Assembly (NCBI GenBank): GCA_900316265.1
Contig: ONCH01000002.1
Coordinates: 54,989-118,988, forward strand
Reading direction: 5' to 3'
DNA from: an uncultured Prevotellaceae bacterium
GTDB taxonomy: Bacteria; Bacteroidota; Bacteroidia; Bacteroidales; Bacteroidaceae
Length of the DNA stretch: 64,000 nucleotides
Below the pieces are notes generated by a model. The model was given only the letters and a program-made list of their open reading frames with translations. It was not told the origin of the DNA and made no database searches. Numbering within the stretch: position 1 is the first letter of the stretch; each line of letters opens with the position of its first letter. This document shows, in pieces, positions 58,627 through 64,000 of this stretch. A program made the position numbers and the translations under genes.

Positions 58627-59496
58627 ATGGCACAGAAAATCAGATTCACGAAAATGCATGGTTGCGGCAACGACTACATCTATGTTAATACGATGGAACA
58701 GTCGGTCCCCAATCCGCAGGAGGCAGCCATCCGATGGAGCGACCGCCATAAAGGTATCGGCTCTGACGGCTTGGTGCTGATAGGCAAGAGCCCTGTGCCT
58801 GAGGCCGATTTCTCTATGAGAATATTTAATGCTGACGGTAGTGAGGCTATGATGTGTGGCAATGCAAGTCGCTGCATTGGAAAGTACTTGTATGAGAAGA
58901 CCCACCCCTGGCCCCTCTCTGTCAAGGAGGGGAATGTTTACCAGGAGACTGAGATTCGTCTGCTCACGTTGTCTGGTGTCAAGATACTCTATTTGCATAT
59001 TGTTGATGGCGTTGTCGAGCGCGTCACGGTGGATATGGGTGAACCCGTGCTGGAGAATGAATCGCAATTCCTGGGTAATCGCGTTTTGGATAAAGGTACA
59101 TTCGTGTCGATGGGCAATCCTCACTATGTTATCTTTACCGACGATGTGGATCAGGTGGGCGAGACAGGACGAGCACTGGAGCGGCACCCAGCTTTCCCAC
59201 AGCGTTGTAATATTGAGTTTGCGCAGATTGTCAGCGGGGAAACCACAGACAAAACTAAGGCTGACCACGCCACCATTCGCACTCGCGTTTGGGAGAGGGG
59301 TAGTGGCATTACAGAGGCTTGTGGTACAGGAGCCTGTGCTACCGCTGTTGCTGCGGCACTGACGGGAAAGGCTGGCCGCAAGTCGGATATCGTGATGGAT
59401 GGCGGTGTATTGAGCATCGAGTGGCGCAAGGCCGATAACCATGTATATATGACTGGTCCCGCCGAATTCGTATTTGATGGAGAAATAGAAATATAA
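58627..59496 (+). CDS. dapF: Diaminopimelate epimerase
   Basis: Converts LL- to meso-diaminopimelate for peptidoglycan and lysine. The catalytic Cys pair is in [10 protein letters not shown] (about residue 78) and [14 protein letters not shown] (about 236); [10 protein letters not shown] is the N-terminal substrate motif. The 289 residues are about 15-20 more than usual because a palindromic element after KYLYEK inserts [16 protein letters not shown]. The insertion is on a surface segment between the first Cys and [10 protein letters not shown]. dapL follows after 7 nt. Confidence 0.96.
   Translation: MAQKIRFTKMHGCGNDYIYVNTMEQSVPNPQEAAIRWSDRHKGIGSDGLVLIGKSPVPEADFSMRIFNADGSEAMMCGNASRCIGKYLYEKTHPWPLSVKEGNVYQETEIRLLTLSGVKILYLHIVDGVVERVTVDMGEPVLENESQFLGNRVLDKGTFVSMGNPHYVIFTDDVDQVGETGRALERHPAFPQRCNIEFAQIVSGETTDKTKADHATIRTRVWERGSGITEACGTGACATAVAAALTGKAGRKSDIVMDGGVLSIEWRKADNHVYMTGPAEFVFDGEIEI
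58901..58932. repeat. In-frame palindromic element PE-1, copy c
   Basis: CCCACCCCTGGCCCCTC, spacer, GGAGGGG; CCCCTC (58912-58917) pairs with GAGGGG (58927-58932). Reads [11 protein letters not shown] in dapF. Confidence 0.8.
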
Positions 59497-59503
59497 GAAG
59501 AAT

Positions 59504-60739
59504 ATGGCATTAGTAAACATTCATTTTCTGAACCTGCAAAACAACTACCTGTTTGCTGACGTTGCCAAGAAGGTAAACGCCTTCAAGGTGATGCACCCCA
59601 AGGCTGACGTTATATCATTGGGTATTGGTGACGTGACACAACCGCTGGCGCCTGCCGTTGTGGAGGCCATGCATAAGGCCGCTCACGAGATGGGTACCAT
59701 CAAAGGCTTTCGTGGCTACGGACCTGAGCAGGGTTACGACTTCCTGCGTGAGGCTATCCTCAAGAACGACTTCCTTCCGCGTGGTGTGCACCTCAGTATT
59801 GATGAGGTTTTCATTAACGACGGTGCGAAGAGCGATACGGGTAACTTCCAGGAGTTGCTGCATTGGGACAACTTCATTGGCGTGACCGATCCTATCTATC
59901 CGGTATATATCGACTCCAACGTGATGATTGGCCGTTGTGGCATTTATCAAGGTGACCGCTGGACTAACGTGCGCTACCTTCCTACGACCGCTGAGAATGG
60001 TTTTATTCCAGAACTGCCGAAGGGTCGTCCTGTGGATGTTATCTACCTGTGCTATCCCAACAATCCTACGGGTACGGTGATTACCAAGCAGGAATTGCGT
60101 AAGTGGGTGAACTATGCGCTGAAGAACGACGCGCTCATCCTTTACGATGCCGCCTATCAGGCCTATATCCGTGACCCGGAGATTCCACGCAGCATCTATG
60201 AGATTCGCGGTGCCCGCAAGTGTGCTGTTGAGTTCCATTCATTCTCGAAGACAGCAGGATTCACGGGCGTTCGCTGTGGCTATACCATTGTTCCCAAGGA
60301 AGTGACTGTCTCCACCTTCGAGGGTGAACGCATCCCCCTGAACCAGTTGTGGTTGCGCCGCCAGTGTACGAAGTTCAATGGCACGAGCTATATCTCGCAG
60401 CGAGCTGCTGAGGCCATTTATACTCCTGAGGGTAAGGAGCAAATCAAGGCCACCATCGATTATTATATGGACAACGCTCAGCGCATGCTGAAACGTCTGC
60501 GTGCACTGGGTTATGAATGCTACGGTGGCGAGAATGCACCATATATCTGGATGCGTACCTCTGATGGTATGGGTTCGTGGCCCTTCTTCGAGGCATTGCT
60601 CTATGGTGCGAATGTCGTCTGTACGCCTGGCGTCGGCTTTGGTCCCAGTGGCGAGGGTTACGTGCGCTTTACGGCCTTCAACAGCCATGAAAAGACTGAC
60701 GAGGCCCTCGATCGTATTGAGAAATGGAGTAAAGGATAA
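59504..60739 (+). CDS. dapL: LL-diaminopimelate aminotransferase
   Basis: A PLP-dependent class I aminotransferase making LL-diaminopimelate directly from tetrahydrodipicolinate and glutamate, the short lysine route used by many Bacteroidetes, plants and chlamydiae. The 411 residues are standard. FRGYGPEQGYDFLREAI, YPVYIDSNVMIGR, the PLP-contacting LCYPNNPTGTV and the Schiff-base Lys in FHSFSKTAGFTGVRCGY are visible. Its use of glutamate as amino donor links it to the GS/GOGAT genes that share the promoter architecture. Confidence 0.96.
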   Translation: MALVNIHFLNLQNNYLFADVAKKVNAFKVMHPKADVISLGIGDVTQPLAPAVVEAMHKAAHEMGTIKGFRGYGPEQGYDFLREAILKNDFLPRGVHLSIDEVFINDGAKSDTGNFQELLHWDNFIGVTDPIYPVYIDSNVMIGRCGIYQGDRWTNVRYLPTTAENGFIPELPKGRPVDVIYLCYPNNPTGTVITKQELRKWVNYALKNDALILYDAAYQAYIRDPEIPRSIYEIRGARKCAVEFHSFSKTAGFTGVRCGYTIVPKEVTVSTFEGERIPLNQLWLRRQCTKFNGTSYISQRAAEAIYTPEGKEQIKATIDYYMDNAQRMLKRLRALGYECYGGENAPYIWMRTSDGMGSWPFFEALLYGANVVCTPGVGFGPSGEGYVRFTAFNSHEKTDEALDRIEKWSKG

Positions 60740-60765
60740 AGCCATAGACAACGATAATAGATGTG

Positions 60766-60806
60766 GAATCCGTGAAGCCCTTGTGGTTTTGCGGATTCTT
60801 TTTTTT
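60766..60806 (+). terminator. Terminator of dapF-dapL
   Basis: GAATCCG (60766-60772) pairs with CGGATTC (60792-60798), then eight T. Confidence 0.8.
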
Positions 60807-60848
60807 AATGGCAAAATTGAGTGTGCTCGAACACAATTTTATAGAAAC

Positions 60849-61005
60849 TGACGTTTTGTAACGAAATGGTAGTCTGAGAAGACAAACTGTAAACAAAATG
60901 CAAGAATATTCAACCATATAATTTACAAAATGTCATTTGGTGATAGTTTTCACAATCAAAATGAAAGAAAGATGATAAAAAGTAGAACAAAATGCCGTAA
61001 CTTTG
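60849..61005 (+). promoter_or_regulatory. glnK promoter with the paired nitrogen-type sites
   Basis: The far site TGACGTTTTGTAA is at 60849-60861, the near site TTACAAAATGTCA at 60923-60935, and the -7 box TAACTTTG at 60998-61005. TGAC and ACAAA starts are 149 and 73 bp from the -7 box, as in the other three promoters. No -33 TTTG is present. A 63-nt leader precedes the ATG at 61069. Confidence 0.85.
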
Positions 61006-61068
61006 CAGCGTAAAAATAACAAAGTGTTAGCCCGGAGGGGTCAGTATTAATTAAAAAGGTAAAAAGGT

Positions 61069-61416
61069 ATGAAAAAGATTGAAGCAATTATCCGCAAGAC
61101 GAAGTTCGAGGATGTGAAGGAAGCTTTGCTTTCATCGGACATCGACTGGTTTGAGTACCACAACGTGCACGGCATTGGTCAGAGCCGGCAGGAGAGAATA
61201 TATCGTGGCGTGCAGTATTCAACGGATGTGATTGAGCGTGTGGCCATCACGATTGTCTGTCGCGACCAGTTTGTTGATCCGACGGTAAAGGTGATTCTTG
61301 AGGTTGCACATACGGGTGAGGTTGGTGACGGCCGCATCTTCGTCAGCGACATGATTGACACGTGGAGCATCCGTACTGGTGAACACGGTGACACCGTATT
61401 ACGTGATAAGAAGTAA
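61069..61416 (+). CDS. glnK: PII-type nitrogen regulatory protein
   Basis: The 115 residues have the PII fold: KKIEAIIRKTKFEDVKEAL at the start, a T-loop region GIGQSRQERIYRGVQYS, and the B-loop GEVGDGRIFVSDM. PII trimers bind ATP/ADP and 2-oxoglutarate and plug the AmtB channel under nitrogen excess. The T-loop keeps YRG, but the residues before it differ from the usual KGHTEL, so post-translational control may differ. amtB follows 31 nt downstream. Confidence 0.93.
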   Translation: MKKIEAIIRKTKFEDVKEALLSSDIDWFEYHNVHGIGQSRQERIYRGVQYSTDVIERVAITIVCRDQFVDPTVKVILEVAHTGEVGDGRIFVSDMIDTWSIRTGEHGDTVLRDKK

Positions 61417-61447
61417 ATAGGTAAAAAGATATAAAAGGTATAAAGTT

Positions 61448-62704
61448 ATGAACGAAATAGGATTATCACTCGATACTGTATGGATGTTGTTGGCTGCTAT
61501 GTTGGTGTTCTTTATGCAGCCCGGTTTCGCACTGTGTGAGGCAGGTTTCACGCGCAGTAAGAATACGGCAAACATCCTGATGAAGAACTTTGTCGACTTC
61601 ATGTTCGGCTCGTTGCTGTTCTTCTTCCTTGGCTTCGGCTTTATGTTTGGTGCCGACGCACTTGGTGGTTTTATCGGTATGCCCAACTGGGGCGACCTGA
61701 GTTTCTACGATAGCGATCTGCCCGTTGAGGGTTTCTTGATTTTCGAGACTGTGTTCTGTGCCACCTCTGCCACTATCGTCAGTGGTGCTATGGCTGAGCG
61801 CACCAAGTTCTCTATGTATCTTATTTATAGTGCCTTTATTTCGCTGATTATCTACCCCGTTGAGGGTCACTGGACCTGGGGTGGTGGCTGGCTCTGCAAC
61901 GATGCTGCCGACAGCTTTATGATGACTACCTTTGGCGATGTGTTCCACGACTTCGCTGGTTCTGCTATCGTTCACTCTGTAGGTGGTGTGCTGGCACTGA
62001 TTGGCGCTTTGGCACTGGGTCCCCGTATCGGTAAGTATGGCAAGGACGGCAAGAGCCGTGCTATTCCTGGTCACAACCTGACGATGGCTGCTCTGGGTGT
62101 CTTCATCCTCTGGCTGGGATGGTTCGGTTTCAACCCCGGTTCTCAGTTGGCTGCCAGTGGTGAGGTAAACCGCGTTGCAATCTCTCATGTGTTCCTGACC
62201 ACCAACCTCGCTGCTGCTGCAGGTGGTGTGGCTACGATGTTCCTCACCTATTTCAAGTATGGCAAGCCTTCACTCTCTCTGACGTTGAACGGTGTGCTGG
62301 CTGGTTTGGTAGGTATTACTGCTGGTTGTGATCTCGTATCACCCTTCGGTGCAGTTCTCATCGGTCTGGTTTGCGGTATCGTATTGGTATTCGCCATCGA
62401 GTTTATTGACCACGTGCTGCACATCGACGACCCTGTAGGTGCTTCGTCTGTACACGGAGTCTGCGGTATTCTTGGAACCTTGATGACTGGTCTGCTGTCA
62501 ACTTCGAACGGTGCTTTCTACGGTTACGGTTGGGGTTTCTTCGGTGCTGAGTGCTTCGGCATCCTCGTCATCGACCTCTGGGCAGCTGCTTGTGGTGTAA
62601 TTTTGTTCTATGGTATAAAATATATTCACGGATTGCGCGTTGATAAACGTATAGAAGAAGAAGGTCTCGACATCTATGAACATGGAGAGGCTTGCTACAA
62701 CTAA
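61448..62704 (+). CDS. amtB: Ammonium transporter
   Basis: The 418-residue Amt/Rh protein has eleven TM segments. The twin pore histidines are in FAGSAIVHSVGGVLALIGA (TM5) and DPVGASSVHGVCGILGTLM (TM10). ETVFCATSATIVSGAMAERT and GHWTWGGGWL, the outer ammonium site, are also present. It is encoded directly after glnK, the usual partner arrangement. The cytoplasmic tail ends EHGEACYN. A heptamer tract fills the gap to the next gene. Confidence 0.97.
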   Translation: MNEIGLSLDTVWMLLAAMLVFFMQPGFALCEAGFTRSKNTANILMKNFVDFMFGSLLFFFLGFGFMFGADALGGFIGMPNWGDLSFYDSDLPVEGFLIFETVFCATSATIVSGAMAERTKFSMYLIYSAFISLIIYPVEGHWTWGGGWLCNDAADSFMMTTFGDVFHDFAGSAIVHSVGGVLALIGALALGPRIGKYGKDGKSRAIPGHNLTMAALGVFILWLGWFGFNPGSQLAASGEVNRVAISHVFLTTNLAAAAGGVATMFLTYFKYGKPSLSLTLNGVLAGLVGITAGCDLVSPFGAVLIGLVCGIVLVFAIEFIDHVLHIDDPVGASSVHGVCGILGTLMTGLLSTSNGAFYGYGWGFFGAECFGILVIDLWAAACGVILFYGIKYIHGLRVDKRIEEEGLDIYEHGEACYN

Positions 62705-62732
62705 ATGAAAAATGAAAAATGAAAGATGAAAA
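62705..62732. repeat. Heptamer tract (ATGAAAA)4
   Basis: Units ATGAAAA/ATGAAAA/ATGAAAG/ATGAAAA directly after the amtB stop. Each unit holds an ATG, which creates false start codons before the true one at 62743. Confidence 0.9.
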
Positions 62733-62742
62733 ATTAACGGTT

Positions 62743-63453
62743 ATGAAGAAGATTGTTTTATTCGCATTGGGTATGGCCATGAGTATGACCACCTTTGCAC
62801 AGGATGAGGTAGAGACAACGATTAGTGCTGACGTTGTAAGTAGTTATATCTGGCGTGGCCAGGAATTGGGTAGTGTGGCACTGCAGCCGACGCTGGGCGT
62901 GGGTTACAAAGGACTGTCGCTGACAGCCTGGGGCAGTACGGGACTCACCAATCCTGCCGATACCAAGGAGTTCGACTTCACGCTGGCTTATACCCTTGGT
63001 GGTTTCAACATCGGTGTGACCGACTACTGGTTCAGTGCGATGCCCGCTGGCGGCGACCCTGACGGTCGTTACTTCAAATATGATGCGCACGCCACCAACC
63101 ACGTCTTCGAAGGCAACATCGGCTACGACTTTGGTTTTGCCTCGTTCCAGTGGTACACCAACTTCGCAGGCAACGATTATAAGGAAGACGGCAAGCGGGC
63201 CTACAGCAGTTACATAGAAGTAGTTGTCCCATTTAAACTTTCTGCCATAGAATGGACTGCTACGGCCGGCGCCGTCCCCTCAGCCTCACTTCAGTATGGC
63301 ACCAACGGTTTCGCTGTTACCAATCTGGCTTTGAAGGCAACAAAGGATATCAAGATTACTGATACGTTTTCAATCCCTCTGTTTGCACAGGTGGCTGCAA
63401 ACCCCTGTTCACAGAAAGCCTACTTGGTTCTTGGCTTCACGCTGCAGCCGTAA
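62743..63453 (+). CDS. Outer-membrane channel protein of TorF type, linked to amtB
   Basis: The ATG at 62743 starts a signal peptide (MKKIVLFALGMAMSMTTFAQ), giving 236 residues; the frame upstream begins in the heptamer tract. The mature part is a barrel of alternating strands: TISADVVSSYIWRGQELG, ALQPTLGVGYKGLSLTAWG, FDFTLAYTLGGFNIGVTDYW and an end strand AYLVLGFTLQP. The opening motif S-D-Y-x-x-R-G fits the TorF-like putative porin family. Position at the end of glnK-amtB suggests a route for ammonium or a nitrogen source across the outer membrane; this is inference. Confidence 0.72.
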   Translation: MKKIVLFALGMAMSMTTFAQDEVETTISADVVSSYIWRGQELGSVALQPTLGVGYKGLSLTAWGSTGLTNPADTKEFDFTLAYTLGGFNIGVTDYWFSAMPAGGDPDGRYFKYDAHATNHVFEGNIGYDFGFASFQWYTNFAGNDYKEDGKRAYSSYIEVVVPFKLSAIEWTATAGAVPSASLQYGTNGFAVTNLALKATKDIKITDTFSIPLFAQVAANPCSQKAYLVLGFTLQP

Positions 63454-63470
63454 TCTTACCAGGTAGATGG

Positions 63471-63512
63471 TCCCCTCTTCTCTTGTTCTCCGCAGGGAAG
63501 AGGGGATTTTTT
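63471..63512 (+). terminator. Terminator of glnK-amtB-porin operon
   Basis: TCCCCTCTTC (63471-63480) pairs with GAAGAGGGGA (63497-63506), then TTTTTT. Confidence 0.9.
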
Positions 63513-63590
63513 CTATACACCTATTGCATCACATGATGACAGAAGAATCGCCCAGAGGCCACTCCCCTGAGCGATTTCTCTTTTCAGACA

Positions 63591-63704
63591 TCAGATATCA
63601 AACGGACCGTGGCCCATACATGACGTGGTCGTGAGCGCCGTAATGGCGGCGGTGGCGGCTGCGACGATAACCTTCAACAGCACTTCCCAAAAACGTGAAT
63701 TCTT
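63591..63704 (-). pseudogene. Smalltalk-like small protein with lost ATG
   Basis: On the minus strand KNSRFWEVLLKVIVAAATAA, then ITALTTTSCMGHGPFDI, has the layout of the smalltalk family of tiny Bacteroidetes proteins found after HU-like genes. The expected ATG before AAG AAT is a TAG (63705-63707), and a heptamer tract begins directly upstream. A GTG at 63683 could still give 30 residues. The HU-like gene lies upstream, as expected; the amidase that often follows is absent, and a hairpin AATCGC/GCGATT (about 63543-63577) closes the unit. Confidence 0.6.
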
Positions 63705-63710
63705 CTACCT

Positions 63711-63774
63711 CTTAATTCTTAATTCTTAATCGCTTTAGCGACAACTCTTAATTCTTAACTCTTAATTCTTAACT
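63711..63774. repeat. Double heptamer tract (CTTAATT)n
   Basis: Three units at 63711-63731 and four (CTTAATT/CTTAACT alternating) at 63747-63774 are separated by a 15-bp spacer containing CGCTTTAGCG. It lies between the HU-like and smalltalk-like genes. Confidence 0.9.
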
Positions 63775-63775
63775 C

Positions 63776-63806
63776 AAAAAGTGTCGCCCCGAAGGGCGCA
63801 CTTTTT
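63776..63806. terminator. Bidirectional terminator after the HU-like gene
   Basis: AAAAAGTG-GCCC (63776-63789) pairs with GGGC-CACTTTTT (63794-63806), with flanking A and T runs on both strands; the stop of the HU-like gene overlaps its right arm. Confidence 0.8.
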
Positions 63807-64000
63807 AAGGTTCGGGCTCTTCCTTCTCCACGGTGTTCAGAGGCAACTCTTCGACTCGGCAACCCTGCAGGAACTGCTTAGAGCGGTTGCCGCTAGAGTC
63901 CGTGGTGCGCTCAGGCATGAAGACGACGTGCAGACCCTTGACGTGCTCGGCGACGGAGTACTTGCCGGCGGTCTGTGCACCCTTCGACTCGATGCCGATC
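63805..64000 (-). CDS. C-terminal part of a probable HU-related DNA-binding protein (cut by window edge)
   Basis: The last 64 residues are present: IGIESKGAQTAGKYSVAEHV, KGLHVVFMPERTTD, and an acidic tail VEKEEPEP. The pattern sxGa-t-eeytaehIkg-hvvFxP resembles the C-terminal arm region of HU-related Bacteroidetes proteins. A smalltalk-like gene directly downstream supports this, but no N-terminal HU body is visible here, so the call rests mainly on context. Confidence 0.4.
   Translation of the reverse strand, partial: IGIESKGAQTAGKYSVAEHVKGLHVVFMPERTTDSSGNRSKQFLQGCRVEELPLNTVEKEEPEP

Noticed and set aside
63534-63635. 33-codon plus-strand frame after the porin operon
   Set aside because: No promoter or ribosome site, and it is antisense to the smalltalk-like sequence, which has a recognisable family pattern.

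Overview
The window looks like a chromosomal segment of a Prevotella-type member of Bacteroidales. Most promoters carry the Bacteroidetes -7 box TAnnTTTG. Other pointers are a type III glutamine synthetase, an LL-diaminopimelate aminotransferase lysine route, type IX secretion components (PorQ, PorE), GH43 glycosidases and the HU/smalltalk gene pair. No phage, complete insertion sequence or CRISPR array is visible.

Layout. 1-4 kb: end of a GH43 enzyme, a DASS anion transporter, PorQ and a membrane-anchored AraC-type regulator. 4-10.5 kb: a small membrane peptide, a 1862-residue secreted repeat protein, a coupled 59-residue peptide, then 380 bp of nested inverted repeats and a 21-bp tandem array. 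10.5-15 kb: three Cache-sensor genes, of which only the last encodes a full histidine kinase. 15-24.5 kb: ispH, meaB, a DUF1573 protein, an alpha-2-macroglobulin and a zinc-type CDF exporter. 24.7-31.6 kb: ADP-forming acyl-CoA synthetase, clpB, tRNA-Ser, GH43 and a histidine-kinase remnant. 31.6-41 kb: a non-coding repeat region, greA, an ExbB/ExbD operon, an Lrp regulator, the nucleotide operon rsmF-like/thyA/cmk/folA, and an ECF-sigma stress operon. 41-51.5 kb: porE, glnN and gltBD. 51.6-58.4 kb: DNA-repair genes (AlkD-like, uracil-DNA-glycosylase-like, TIGR03915/TIGR03916 pair) mixed with TfoX-like, AlbA_2, DUF1593 and HAD genes. 58.4-63.5 kb: dapF-dapL and glnK-amtB-porin. The right edge holds a smalltalk-like gene and the end of an HU-like gene.

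Strongest observation. Four nitrogen-related promoters (glnN, gltB, dapF, glnK) share one geometry. A 13-bp site of the form TTACAAAAnGTCA and its inverted copy lie 76 bp apart, and each lies at exactly the same distance (73 and 149 bp) from the -7 box in every case. In the glnN-gltB intergenic region one pair of sites serves both divergent promoters in perfect mirror symmetry. This points to an undescribed nitrogen-assimilation regulon covering GS, GOGAT, lysine/diaminopimelate synthesis, PII, AmtB and an outer-membrane channel.

A second theme is repeats inside and between genes. Heptamer tracts occur at more than a dozen places. Two families of palindromic elements are inserted in frame into unrelated proteins. 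Two loci carry related 21-bp arrays. Start sites were moved to internal ATG or GTG codons where the sequence supports it; domain boundaries are approximate because they were read by eye.
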